Assembly (NCBI RefSeq): GCF_029227915.1
Contig: NC_079883.1
Coordinates: 1,302,001-1,366,000 of the forward strand
DNA from: Hydractinia symbiolongicarpus
Taxonomy: Eukaryota; Cnidaria; Hydrozoa; Anthoathecata; Hydractiniidae
DNA length: 64,000 nucleotides
Direction: 5' to 3'
Position numbers and translations under genes: made by a program. The notes beneath the pieces are model-generated. The model worked only from the letters and a program-made list of their open reading frames with translations. It was not told the DNA's origin and searched no databases. How positions within the stretch are numbered: the stretch's first letter is position 1; every line of letters begins with the position of its first letter. This document shows, piece after piece, positions 38,508 through 50,950 of the stretch.

Positions 38508-38579
38508 CAGTGACGCAGAACCACGCGATGTACGTGTATGGCATTTAATAGGCGTCAAAAGGCCGTATTATAGCATTTT
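38508..38579. other. 72-bp non-satellite insert, copy 1
   Basis: The monomer reads normally up to ACCCTGTG. Then 72 bp of unrelated sequence (starting CAGTGACGCAGAACC, ending TATAGCATTTT) stand where about 8 bp (AGTAAACT in other monomers) are expected, and the monomer resumes at CATTTCCAG. Net gain is 64 bp. The insert is about 44% GC. I see no clear target-site duplication, terminal inverted repeat or poly(A), although CATTT occurs at both sides of the right junction. Its origin is unknown. It interrupts a TCAGGAATG-type monomer. Confidence 0.9.
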
Positions 38580-39586
38580 CATTTCCAGAACGATTTTTTA
38601 AATTATCTTTTCACCACTAAAACGCATGAGACTTGTAGTTTTCAAAAATGTTTTCATTTTTGATGAGACGCTGAATAAAAGATGTTTAATCGCCGGCAAA
38701 CGAAAACCCGAGATTTCCCGTAAATCCCGGACTCGGCCCGTATAGTCAAAAGTATACAAAGAAAGTACCCTGCGAGTAAACTCATTTCCAGAACGATTTT
38801 TTAAATTATCTTTTCACCACTAAAACGCACGAGACTTGTAGTTTTCAAAATTGTTTTCATTTTTGATGAGACGCTGAATAAAAGAAGTTTAATCGCCGGC
38901 AAACCAAAACCCGCGAATTCCCGTAATTCCCAGACTCGGCCCGTATAGTCAAAAGTATACAAAGAAAATACCCAGGGAGTAAACTCATTTCCAAAACGAT
39001 TTTTTAAATTATCTTTTCACCACTAAAACGCATGAGACTTTTAGTTTTCAAAAATGTTTTCATTTTTGATGAGACGCTGAATAAAAGAAGTTTAATCGCC
39101 GGCAAACAAAAATCCGAGATTTCCCGTACATCCCGGACTCGGCCCGTATAGTCAAAAGTATACAAAGAAAGTACCCTGCGAGTAAACTCATTTCTAGAAC
39201 GATTTTTTAAATTATCTTTTCACCACTAAAACGCACGAGACTTGTAGTTTTCAAAAATGTTTTCATTTTTGATGAGACGCTGAATAAAAGAAGTTTAATC
39301 GCCGGCAAACGAAAACCCGCGAATTCCCGTAAATCCTGGACACTGCCCGTATAGCCAGAAGTATACAAAGAAAGTACCGAGGAAGTAAACTCATTTCCCG
39401 AACGATTTTTTAAATTATTTTTTCACCACTAAGACGCATGAGACTTGTAGTTTTCAGGAATGTTTTTATTTTTGATGAGACGCTTAATGAAAGAAGTTTA
39501 ATCGCCGGCAAACGAAAACCCGCGTTTTCCCGTAAATCCCGGCCTTGGCCCGTATAGTCGAGTATATACAAAGAAAGTACCCTGTG

Positions 39587-39658
39587 CAGTGACGCAGAAC
39601 CACGCGATGTACGTGTATGGCATTTAATAGGCGTCAAAAGGCCGTATTATAGCATTTT
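39587..39658. other. 72-bp non-satellite insert, copy 2
   Basis: Identical to the first copy over all 72 bp and in the same place in the monomer. It lies 1,079 bp downstream (5 x 203 + 64), so a five-monomer unit containing the insert was tandemly duplicated. The host monomer differs by one base (GGCCTTGG instead of GGGCTTGG). Confidence 0.9.
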
Positions 39659-41364
39659 CATTTCCAGAACGATTTTTTAAATTATCTTTTCACCACTAAA
39701 ACGCATGAGACTTGTAGTTTTCAAAAATGTTTTCATTTTTGATGAGACGCTGAATAAAAGATGTTTAATCGCCGGCAAACGAAAACCCGAGATTTCCCGT
39801 AAATCCCGGACTCGGCCCGTATAGTCAAAAGTATACAAAGAAAGTACCCTGCGAGTAAACTCATTTCCAGAACGATTTTTTAAATTATCTTTTCACCACT
39901 AAAACGCACGAGACTTGTAGTTTTCAAAATTGTTTTCATTTTTGATGAGACGCTGAATAAAAGAAGTTTAATCGCCGGCAAACGAAAACCCGCGAATTCC
40001 CGTAATTCCCAGACTCGGCCCGTATAGTCAAAAGTATACAAAGAAAATACCCAGGGAGTAAACTCATTTCCAAAAGGATTTTTTAAATTATCTTTTCACC
40101 ACTAAAACGCATGAGACTTTTAGTTTTCAAAAATGTTTTCATTTTTGATGAGACGCTGAATAAAAGAAGTTTAATCGCCGGCAAACAAAAATCCGAGATT
40201 TCCCGTACATCCCGGACTCGGCCCGTATAGTCAAAAGTATACAAAGAAAGTACCCTGCGAGTAAACTCATTTCTAGAACGATTTTTTAAATTATCTTTTC
40301 ACCACTAAAACGCACGAGACTTGTAGTTTTCAAAAATGTTTTCATTTTTGATGAGACGCTGAATAAAAGAAGTTTAATCGCCGGCAAACGAAAACCCGCG
40401 AATTCCCGTAATTCCCAGACTCGGCCCGTATAGTCAAAAGTATACAAAGAAAATACCCAGGGAGTAAACTCATTTCCAGAACGATTTTTTAAATTACCTT
40501 TTCACCACTAAAACGCATGAGACTTTTAGTTTTCAAAAATGTTTTCATTTTTGATGAGACGCTGAATAAAAGAAGTTTAATCGCCGGCAAACGAAAATCC
40601 GAGATTTCCCGTAAATCCCAGACTCGGCCCGTATAGTCAAAAGTATACAAAGAAAATACTCAGGGAGTAAACTCATTTCCAGAACGATTTTTTAAATTAC
40701 CTTTTCACCACTAAAACGCATGAGACTTTTAGTTTTCAAAAATGTTTTCATTTTTGATGAGACGCTGAATAAAAGAAGTTTAATCGCCGGCAAACGAAAA
40801 TCCGAGATTTCCCGTAAATCCCGGACTCGGCCCGTATAGTCAAAAGTATACAAAAAAGTACCCAGGGAGTAAACTCATTTCCCGAACGATTTTTTAAGTT
40901 ATATTTTCGCCACTAAAACGCATGAGACTTGTAGTTTTCAAAAATGTTTTAATTTTTGATGAGACGCTTAATGAGAGAGGTTCAATCTCCGGCAAACGAA
41001 AACCCGCGATTTCACGTAAATCCCGGGCTTGGCCCGTATAGTCGAATGTATACAAAGAAAGTACCCAGGGAGTAAACGCATTTCCCGAACGATTTTTTAA
41101 GTTATTGTTTCACCACTAAAACGCATGAGACTTGTAGTTTTCAAAAATGTTTTCATTTTTGATGAGACGCTTAATGAAAGAGGTTTAATCGCCGGCAAAC
41201 GAAAACCCGCGATTTCCCGTAAATCCCGGACTTGGCCCGTATAGTCAAAAGTATACAAAGAAAGTACCCAGAGAGTAAACTCATTTCCCGAACGATTTTT
41301 TAAATTATTTTTTCACCACTAAGACGCATGAGACTTGTAGTTTTCAGGAATGTTTTTATTTTTG
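39587..41364. repeat. Long-range duplication 3, left copy (partner 50,879-52,655)
   Basis: Matches the segment after insert copy 4 at +11,292, falling to +11,291 after a one-base deletion in the partner near 51,271 (CCGGAAACG for CCGGCAAACG). Shared rare variants include AAATTGTTTTC (39,927 and 51,219), CCGTACATCC, TTCTAGAACG (40,271 and 51,562), and the one-base-short ACAAAAAAGTACCC (40,850 and 52,141). Confidence 0.85.
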
Positions 41365-41379
41365 ATGAGACGCTGAATA

Positions 41380-42410
41380 AAAGAAGTTTAATCGCCGGCA
41401 AACGAAAAGCCGCGAATTCCCGTAATTCCCGGACTCGGCCCGTATAGTCAAAAGTATACATAGAAAATACCCAGGGAGTAAACTCATTTCCAGAACGATT
41501 TTTTAAATTATCTTTTCACCACTTAAACGCATGAGACTTGTAGTTTTTAATAATGTTTTCATTTTTGATGAGACGCTGAATAAAAGATGTTTAATCGCCG
41601 GCAAAGGAAAACCCGCGATTTCCCGTAAATCCCGGACTCGGCCCGTATAGTCAAAAGTATACAAAGAAAGTACCTTGCGTGTAAACTCATTTCCAGAACG
41701 ATTTTTTAAATTATCTTTTCACCACTAAAACGCACGAGACTTGTAGTTTTGAAAAATGTTTTTATTTTTGATGAGACGCTGAATAAAGGAAGTTTAATCG
41801 CCGGCAAACGAAAACCCGCGAAATCCCGTAAATCCCGGACTCCGCCCGTATAGTCAAAAGTATACAAAGAAAATACCCTAGAAGTAAACTCATTTCCAGA
41901 ACGATTTTTTAAATTATCTTTTCACCACTAAAACGCATGAGACTTGTAGTTTTCAAAAATGTTTTCATTTTTGATGAGACGCTGAATAAAAGAAGTTTAA
42001 TCGCCGGCAAACGAAAACCCGCGAATTCCCGTAATTCCCGGACTCGGCCCGTATAGTCAAAAGTATACAAAGAAAATACCCAGGGAGTAAACTCATTTCC
42101 AGAACGATTTTTTAAATTATCTTTTCACCACTAAAACGCATGAGACTTGTAGTTTTTAAAAATGTTTTCATTTTTAATGAGACGCTGAATAAAAGATGTT
42201 TAAGCGCCGGCAAAGGAAAACCCGCGATTTCCCGTAAATCCCGGACTCGGCCCGTATAGTCAAAAGTATACAAAGAAAGTACCTTGCGAGTAAACTCATT
42301 TCCAGAACGATTTTTTAAATTATCTTTTCACCACTAAAACGCACGAGACTTGTAGTTTTCAAAAATGTTTTCATTTTTGATGAGACGCTGAATAAAAGAA
42401 GTTTAATCGC
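41380..42410. repeat. Long-range duplication 1, right copy
   Basis: Partner of 33,945-34,975 at +7,435. It enters from a TCAGGAATG monomer (41,343-41,351) that switches to the CTGAATAAAAG type inside one monomer, an apparent recombination junction. It leaves near 42,410 where GACACTGCCC follows instead of the GCCGACAAAC monomer of the left copy. Confidence 0.78.
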
Positions 42411-42548
42411 CGGCAAACGAAAATCCGCGAATTCCCGTAAATCCCGGACACTGCCCGTATAGTCAATTATATACGAAGAAATTACCCTGTGAGTAAACTC
42501 ATTTCCAGAACGATTTTTTAAATTATCTTTTCACCACTAAAACGCATG

Positions 42549-44587
42549 AGACTTGTAGTTTTCAAAAATGTTTTCATTTTTGATGAGACGCTTAATGAGA
42601 GAGGTTTAATCTCCGGCAAACGAAAACCCGCGATTTCACGTAAATCCCGGGCTTGGCCCGTATAGTCGAATGTATACAAAGAAAGTACCCAGGGAGTAAA
42701 CTCATTTCCCGAACGATTTTTTAAATTATTTTTTCACCACTAAGACGCATGAGACTTGTAGTTTTCAGGAATGTTTTTATTTTTGATGAGACGCTTAATG
42801 AAAGAAGTTTAATCGCCGACAAACGAAAACCCGCGAATTCCCGTAATTCCCGGACTCGGCCCGTATAGTCAAAAGTATACAAAGAAAATACCCAGGGAGT
42901 AAACTCATTTCCAGAACGATTTTTTAAATTATCTTTTCACCACTAAAACGCATGAGACTTGTAGTTTTCAAAAATGTTTTCATTTTTGATGAGACGCTGA
43001 ATAAAAGAAGTTTAATCGCCGGCAAACGAAAATCCGCGAATTCCCGTAAATCCCGGACACTGCCCGTATAGTCAATTATATACGAAGAAATTACCCTGTG
43101 AGTAAACTCATTTCCAGAACAATTTTTTAAATTATCTTTTCACCACTAAAACGCATGAGACTTGTAGTTTTCAAAAATGTTTTCATTTTTGATGAGACGC
43201 TGAATAAAAGAAGTTTAATTGCCGGCAAACGAAAATCCGAGATTTCCCGTAAATCCCGGACTCGGCCCGTATAGTCAAAAGTATACAAAGAAAGTACCCA
43301 GGGAGTAAACTCATTTCCCGAACGATTTTTTAAATTATTTTTTCGCCACTAAAACGCATGAGACTTGTAGTTTTCAAAAATGTTTTCATTTTTGATGAGA
43401 CGCTTAATGAGAGAGGTTTAATCTCCGGCAAACGAAAACCCGCGATTTCACGTAAATCCCGGGCTTGGCCCGTATAGTCGAATGTATACAAAGAAAGTAC
43501 CCAGGGAGTAAACTCATTTCCCGAACGATTTTTTAAATTATTTTTTCACCACTAAGACGCATGAGACTTGTAGTTTTCAGGAATGTTTTTATTTTTGATG
43601 AGACGCTTAATGAAAGAAGTTTAATTGCCGGCAAACGAAAACTTGCGTTTTCCCGTAAACCCCGGGCTTGGCCCGTATAGTCGAGTATATACAAAGAAAG
43701 TACCCTGTCTGTAAACTCATTTCCAGAACGTTTTTTTAAATTATCTTTTCACCACTAAAACGCATGAGACTTGTAGTTTTCAAAAATGTTTTCATTTTTG
43801 ATAAGACGCTGAATAAAAGATGTTTAATCGCCGGAAAACGAAAATCCGCGATTTCCCGTAAATCCCGGACTTGGCCCGTATAGTCAAAAGTATACAAAGA
43901 AAACACCCAGGGAGTAAACTCATTTCCAGAACGATTTTTTAAATTATCTTTTCACCACTAAAACGCATGAGACTTGTAGTTTTCAAAAATGTTTTCATTT
44001 TTGATGAGACGCTGAATAAAAGATGTTTAATCGCCGGTAAACGAAAACCCGCGACTTCCCGTAAATCCCGGGCTTGGCCCGTATAGTCGAATATATACGA
44101 AGAAATTACCCTGTGAGTAAACTCATTTCCAGAACGATTTTTTAAATTATCTTTTCACCACTAAAACGCATGAGACTTGTAGTTTTCAAAAATGTTTTCA
44201 TTTTTGATGAGACGCTGAATAAAAGAAGTTTAATCGCCGGCAAACGAAAACCCGCGAATTCCCGTAATTCCCAGACTCGGCCCGTATAGTCAAAAGTATA
44301 CAAAGAAAATACCCAGGGAGTAAACTCATTTCCAGAACGATTTTTTAAATTACCTTTTCACCACTAAAACGCATGAGACTTTTAGTTTTCAAAAATGTTT
44401 TCATTTTTGATGAGACGCTGAATAAAAGAAGTTTAATCGCCGGCAAACGAAAATCCGAGATTTCCCGTAAATCCCGGACTCGGCCCGTATAGTCAAAAGT
44501 ATACAAAGAAAGTACCCAGGGAGTAAACTCATTTCCCGAACGATTTTTTAAATTATATTTTCGCCACTAAAACGCATGAGACTTGTA
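42549..44587. repeat. Long-range duplication 2, right copy
   Basis: Partner of 35,520-37,558. It ends abruptly at about 44,588, where a monomer of the TTTTTAAAAATG/TTTTTAATGAG type (44,589) begins. That type also sits at 42,153, exactly 2,436 bp (12 monomers) earlier, so a second duplication cuts into this one. Confidence 0.78.
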
Positions 44588-45669
44588 GTTTTTAAAAATG
44601 TTTTCATTTTTAATGAGACGCTGAATAAAAGATGTTTAAGCGCCGGCAAAGGAAAACCCGCGATTTCCCGTAAATCCCGGACTCGGCCCGTATAGTCAAA
44701 AGTATACAAAGAAAGTACCTTGCGAGTAAACTCATTTCCAGAACGATTTTTTAAATTATCTTTTCACCACTAAAACGCACGAGACTTGTAGTTTTCAAAA
44801 ATGTTTTCATTTTTGATGAGACGCTGAATAAAAGAAGTTTAATCGCCGGCAAACGAAAATCCGCGAATTCCCGTAAATCCCGGACACTGCCCGTATAGTC
44901 AATTATATACGAAGAAATTACCCTGTGAGTAAACTCATTTCCAGAACGATTTTTTAAATTATCTTTTCACCACTAAAACGCATGAGACTTGTAGTTTTTA
45001 AAAATGTTTTCATTTTTGATGAGACGCTTAATGAGAGAGGTTTAATCTCCGGCAAACGAAAACCCGCGATTTCACGTAAATCCCGGGCTTGGCCCGTATA
45101 GTCGAATGTATACAAAGAAAGTACCCAGGGAGTAAACTCATTTCCCGAACGATTTTTTAAATTATTTTTTCACCACTAAGACGCATGAGACTTGTAGTTT
45201 TCAGGAATGGTTTTATTTTTGATGAGACGCTTAATGAAAGAAGTTTAATCGCCGACAAACGAAAACCCGCGAATTCCCGTAATTCCCGGACTCGGCCCGT
45301 ATAGTCAAAAGTATACAAAGAAAATACCCAGGGAGTAAACTCATTTCCAGAACGATTTTTTAAATTATCTTTTCACCACTAAAACGCATGAGACTTGTAG
45401 TTTTCAAAAATGTTTTCATTTTTGATGAGACGCTGAATAAAAGAAGTTTAATCGCCGGCAAACGAAAATCCGCGAATTCCCGTAAATCCCGGACACTGCC
45501 CGTATAGTCAATTATATACGAAGAAATTACCCAGGGAGTAAACTCATTTCCCGAACGATTTTTTAAATTATTTTTTCACCACTAAGACGCATGAGACTTG
45601 TAGTTTTCAGGAATGTTTTTATTTTTGATGAGACGCTTAATGAAAGAAGTTTAATTGCCGGCAAACGAA

Positions 45670-47699
45670 AACTTGCGTTTTCCCGTAAACCCCGGGCTTG
45701 GCCCGTATAGTCGAGTATATACAAAGAAAGTACCCTGTCTGTAAACTCATTTCCAGAACGTTTTTTTAAATTATCTTTTCACCACTAAAACGCATGAGAC
45801 TTGTAGTTTTCAAAAATGTTTTCATTTTTGATAAGACGCTGAATAAAAGATGTTTAATCGCCGGAAAACGAAAATCCGCGATTTCCCGTAAATCCCGGAC
45901 TTGGCCCGTATAGTCAAAAGTATACAAAGAAAACACCCAGGGAGTAAACTCATTTCCAGAACGATTTTTAAAATTATCTTTTCACCACTAAAACGCATGA
46001 GACTTGTAGTTTTCAAAAATGTTTTCATTTTTGATGAGACGCTGAATAAAAGATGTTTAATCGCCGGTAAACGAAAACCCGCGACTTCCCGTAAATCCCG
46101 GGCTTGGCCCGTATAGTCGAATATATACGAAGAAATTACCCTGTGAGTAAACTCATTTCCAGAACGATTTTTTAAATTATCTTTTCACCACTAAAACGCA
46201 TGAGACTTGTAGTTTTCAAAAATGTTTTCATTTTTGATGAGACGCTGAATAAAAGAAGTTTAATCGCCGGCAAACGAAAACCCGCGAATTCCCGTAATTC
46301 CCAGACTCGGCCCGTATAGTCAAAAGTATACAAAGAAAATACCCAGGGAGTAAACTCATTTGCAGAACGATTTTTTAAATTACCTTTTCACCACTAAAAC
46401 GCATGAGACTTTTAGTTTTCAAAAATGTTTTCATTTTTGATGAGACGCTGAATAAAAGAAGTTTAATCGCCGGCAAACGAAAATCCGAGATTTCCCGTAA
46501 ATCCCGGACTCGGCCCGTATAGTCAAAAGTATACAAAGAAAGTACCCAGGGAGTAAACTCATTTCCCGAACGATTTTTTAAATTATATTTTCGCCACTAA
46601 AACGCATGAGACTTGTAGTTTTCAAAAATGTTTTCATTTTTGATGAGACGCTGAATAAAAGAAGTTTAATCGCCGGCAAACGAAAACCCGCGAATTCCCG
46701 TAATTCCCAGACTCGGCCCGTATAGTCAAAAGTATACAAAGAAAATACCCAGGGAGTAAACTCATTTCCAGAACGATTTTTTAAATTACCTTTTCACCAC
46801 TAAAACGCATGAGACTTTTAGTTTTCAAAAATGTTTTCATTTTTGATGAGACGCTGAATAAAAGAAGTTTAATCGCCGGCAAACGAAAATCCAAGATTTC
46901 CCGTAAATCCCGGACTCGGCCCGTATAGTCAAAAGTATACAAAGAAAGTACCCAGGGAGTAAACTCATTTCCCTAACGATTTTTTAAATTATATTTTCGC
47001 CACTAAAACGCATGAGACTTGTAGTTTTCGAAAATGTTTTAATTTTTGATGAGACGCTTAATGAGAGAGGTTTAATCTCCGGCAAACGAAAACCCGCGAT
47101 TTCACGTAAATCCCGGGCTTGGCCCGTATAGTCAAATGTATACAAAGAAAGTACCCAGGGAGTAAACGCATTTCCCGAACGATTTTTTAAGTTATTGTTT
47201 CACCACTAAAACGCATGAGACTTGTAGTTTTCAAAAATGTTTTCATTTTTGATGAGACGCTGAATAAAAGAAGTTTAATCGCCGGCAAACGAAAATCCGA
47301 GATTTCCCGTAAATCCCGGACTCGGCCCGTATAGTCAAAAGTATACAAAGAAAGTACCCAGGGAGTAAACTCATTTCCCGAACGATTTTTTAAATTATTT
47401 TTTCGCCACTAAAACGCATGAGACTTGTAGTTTTCAAAAATGTTTTCATTTTTGATGAGACGCTTAATGAGAGAGGTTTAATCTCCGGCAAACGAAAACC
47501 CGCGATTTCACGTAAATCCCGGGCTTGGCCCGTATAGTCGAATGTATACAAAGAAAGTACCCAGGGAGTAAACTCATTTCCCGAACGATTTTTTAAATTA
47601 TTTTTTCACCACTAAGACGCATGAGACTTGTAGTTTTCAGGAATGTTTTTATTTTTGATGAGACGCTTAATGAAAGAAGTTTAATTGCCGGCAAACGAA
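45670..47699. repeat. 10-monomer HOR (2,030 bp), first full copy
   Basis: The AACTTGCG monomer recurs at 43,640, 45,670 and 47,700, each 2,030 bp apart. In order the unit holds AACTTGCG; GGAAAACG with ACACCCAGGG; GGTAAACG with GCGACTTCC; CCCAGACTCGG; GAGACTTTTAG with CCGAGATTT; then the last two types again; the TTCGAAAATGTTTTAATTTT/AGAGAGG monomer; a CCGAGATTT monomer; and an AGAGAGG monomer. The earlier partial copy at 43,640 matches only the first 948 bp. Confidence 0.85.
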
Positions 47700-49320
47700 A
47701 ACTTGCGTTTTCCCGTAAACCCCGGGCTTGGCCCGTATAGTCGAGTATATACAAAGAAAGTACCCTGTCTGTAAACTCATTTCCAGAACGTTTTTTTAAA
47801 TTATCTTTTCACCACTAAAACGCATGAGACTTGTAGTTTTCAAAAATGTTTTCATTTTTGATAAGACGCTGAATAAAAGATGTTTAATCGCCGGAAAACG
47901 AAAATCCGCGATTTCCCGTAAATCCCGGACTTGGCCCGTATAGTCAAAAGTATACAAAGAAAACACCCAGGGAGTAAACTCATTTCCAGAACGATTTTTT
48001 AAATTATCTTTTCACCACTAAAACGCATGAGACTTGTAGTTTTCAAAAATGTTTTCATTTTTGATGAGACGCTGAATAAAAGATGTTTAATCGCCGGTAA
48101 ACGAAAACCCGCGACTTCCCGTAAATCCCGGGCTTGGCCCGTATAGTCGAATATATACGAAGAAATTACCCTGTGAGTAAACTCATTTCCAGAACGATTT
48201 TTTAAATTATCTTTTCACCACTAAAACGCATGAGACTTGTAGTTTTCAAAAATGTTTTCATTTTTGATGAGACGCTGAATAAAAGAAGTTTAATCGCCGG
48301 CAAACGAAAACCCGCGAATTCCCGTAATTCCCAGACTCGGCCCGTATAGTCAAAAGTATACAAAGAAAATACCCAGGGAGTAAACTCATTTCCAGAACGA
48401 TTTTTTAAATTACCTTTTCACCACTAAAACGCATGAGACTTTTAGTTTTCAAAAATGTTTTCATTTTTGATGAGACGCTGAATAAAAGAAGTTTAATCGC
48501 CGGCAAACGAAAATCCGAGATTTCCCGTAAATCCCGGACTCGGCCCGTATAGTCAAAAGTATACAAAGAAAGTACCCAGGGAGTAAACTCATTTCCCGAA
48601 CGATTTTTTAAATTATATTTTCGCCACTAAAACGCATGAGACTTGTAGTTTTCAAAAATGTTTTCATTTTTGATGAGACGCTGAATAAAAGAAGTTTAAT
48701 CGCCGGCAAACGAAAACCCGCGAATTCCCGTAATTCCCAGACTCGGCCCGTATAGTCAAAAGTATACAAAGAAAATACCCAGGGAGTAAACTCATTTCCA
48801 GAACGATTTTTTAAATTACCTTTTCACCACTAAAACGCATGAGACTTTTAGTTTTCAAAAATGTTTTCATTTTTGATGAGACGCTGAATAAAAGAAGTTT
48901 AATCGCCGGCAAACGAAAATCCGAGATTTCCCGTAAATCCCGGACTCGGCCCGTATAGTCAAAAGTATACAAAGAAAGTACCCAGGGAGTAAACTCATTT
49001 CCCTAACGATTTTTTAAATTATATTTTCGCCACTAAAACGCATGAGACTTGTAGTTTTCGAAAATGTTTTAATTTTTGATGAGACGCTTAATGAGAGAGG
49101 TTTAATCTCCGGCAAACGAAAACCCGCGATTTCACGTAAATCCCGGGCTTGGCCCGTATAGTCAAATGTATACAAAGAAAGTACCCAGGGAGTAAACGCA
49201 TTTCCCGAACGATTTTTTAAGTTATTGTTTCACCACTAAAACGCATGAGACTTGTAGTTTTCAAAAATGTTTTCATTTTTGATGAGACGCTGAATAAAAG
49301 AAGTTTAATCGCCGGCAAAC
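47700..49320. repeat. 10-monomer HOR, second copy, truncated
   Basis: Follows the first copy for about eight monomers, including the TTCGAAAATG monomer (47,028 and 49,058) and GTCAAATGTATAC. Near 49.33 kb it switches to the GACACTGCCCGTATAGCCAG monomer that leads into insert copy 3. So the insert-bearing unit and the 10-mer share a junction inside a monomer. Confidence 0.82.
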
Positions 49321-49596
49321 GAAAATCCGCGAATTCCCGTAAATCCCGGACACTGCCCGTATAGCCAGAAGTATACAAAGAAAGTACCGAGGAAGTAAAC
49401 TCATTTCCCGAACGATTTTTTAAATTATTTTTTCACCACTAAGACGCATGAGACTTGTAGTTTTCAGGAATGTTTTTATTTTTGATGAGACGCTTAATGA
49501 AAGAAGTTTAATCGCCGGCAAACGAAAACCCGCGTTTTCCCGTAAATCCCGGGTTTGGCCCGTATAGTCGAGTATATACAAAGAAAGTACCCTGTG

Positions 49597-49668
49597 CAGT
49601 GACGCAGAACCACGCGATGTACGTGTATGGCATTTAATAGGCGTCAAAAGGCCGTATTATAGCATTTT
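49597..49668. other. 72-bp non-satellite insert, copy 3
   Basis: Identical to the other copies. Its host monomer reads GGGTTTGG, a variant shared only with copy 4. It follows the 10-monomer repeats, where a GACACTGCCCGTATAGCCAG monomer replaces the usual partner. The roughly 10-kb gap to copy 2 shows that the insert travelled with a long-range duplication. Confidence 0.9.
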
Positions 49669-50878
49669 CATTTCCAGAACGATTTTTTAAATTATCTTTT
49701 CACCACTAAAACGCATGAGACTTGTAGTTTTCAAAAATGTTTTCATTTTTGATGAGACGCTGAATAAAAGATGTTTAATCGCCGGCAAACGAAAACCCGA
49801 GATTTCCCGTAAATCCCGGACTCGGCCCGTATAGTCAAAAGTATACAAAGAAAGTACCCTGCGAGTAAACTCATTTCCAGAACGATTTTTTAAATTATCT
49901 TTTCACCACTAAAACGCATGAGACTTGTAGTTTTCAAAAATGTTTTCATTTTTGATGAGACGCTGAATAAAAGAAGTTTAATCGCCGGCAAACGAAAACC
50001 CGCGAATTCCCGTAATTCCCAGACTCGGCCCGTATAGTCAAAAGTATACAAAGAAAATACCCAGGGAGTAAACTCATTTCCAGAACGATTTTTTAAATTA
50101 CCTTTTCACCACTAAAACGCATGAGACTTTTAGTTTTCAAAAATGTTTTCATTTTTGATGAGACGCTGAATAAAAGAAGTTTAATCGCCGGCAAACGAAA
50201 ATCCGAGATTTCCCGTAAATCCCGGACTCGGCCCGTATAGTCAAAAGTATACAAAGAAAGTACCCAGGGAGTAAACTCATTTCCCTAACGATTTTTTAAA
50301 TTATATTTTCGCCACTAAAACGCATGAGACTTGTAGTTTTCGAAAATGTTTTAATTTTTGATGAGACGCTTAATGAGAGAGGTTTAATCTCCGGCAAACG
50401 AAAACCCGCGATTTCACGTAAATCCCGGGCTTGGCCCGTATAGTCAAATGTATACAAAGAAAGTACCCAGGGAGTAAACGCATTTCCCGAACGATTTTTT
50501 AAGTTATTGTTTCACCACTAAAACGCATGAGACTTGTAGTTTTCAAAAATGTTTTCATTTTTGATGAGACGCTGAATAAAAGAAGTTTAATCGCCGGCAA
50601 ACGAAAATCCGCGAATTCCCGTAAATCCCGGACACTGCCCGTATAGCCAGAAGTATACAAAGAAAGTACCGAGGAAGTAAACTCATTTCCCGAACGATTT
50701 TTTAAATTATTTTTTCACCACTAAGACGCATGAGACTTGTAGTTTTCAGGAATGTTTTTATTTTTGATGAGACGCTTAATGAAAGAAGTTTAATCGCCGG
50801 CAAACGAAAACCCGCGTTTTCCCGTAAATCCCGGGTTTGGCCCGTATAGTCGAGTATATACAAAGAAAGTACCCTGTG

Positions 50879-50950
50879 CAGTGACGCAGAACCACGCGAT
50901 GTACGTGTATGGCATTTAATAGGCGTCAAAAGGCCGTATTATAGCATTTT
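50879..50950. other. 72-bp non-satellite insert, copy 4
   Basis: Identical to the other copies and 1,282 bp after copy 3 (6 x 203 + 64). Local spacing is therefore six monomers here against five between copies 1 and 2. Everything after it, to about 52.66 kb, matches what follows copy 2. Confidence 0.9.

Larger units (their letters stand above)
38305..39658. repeat. Tandem pair of insert-bearing 5-monomer units (1,079 bp)
   Basis: The sequence GTATAGCCAGAAG, TCAGGAATG monomer, insert recurs at +1,079. Monomers between are of the CCCGAGATTT, AAATTGTTTTC and GAGACTTTTAG subtypes. The second copy starts within a chimeric monomer: about 39,310-39,340 reads AACCCGCGAATTCC where copy 1 has AATCCGCGAATTCC. 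Confidence 0.8.

Noticed and set aside
38331-38558. Minus-strand 75-codon frames at 38,331, 39,410, 49,420 and 50,702
   Set aside because: The frame opens at a TTG inside the 72-bp insert and reads into the satellite. Its four copies simply follow the duplicated insert; no ATG or recognisable protein feature supports a gene.
38540-38579. Bacterial-type promoter in the insert (TATAAT-like and TTGACG-like words on the minus strand)
   Set aside because: The two words are in the wrong order for a promoter on that strand, and the context is a eukaryotic-type satellite.
38508-38579. Short transposon (MITE or SINE) as source of the insert
   Set aside because: No terminal inverted repeats, poly(A) tail, Pol III boxes or clear target-site duplication are visible. 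The shared CATTT at the right edge is too short to count.
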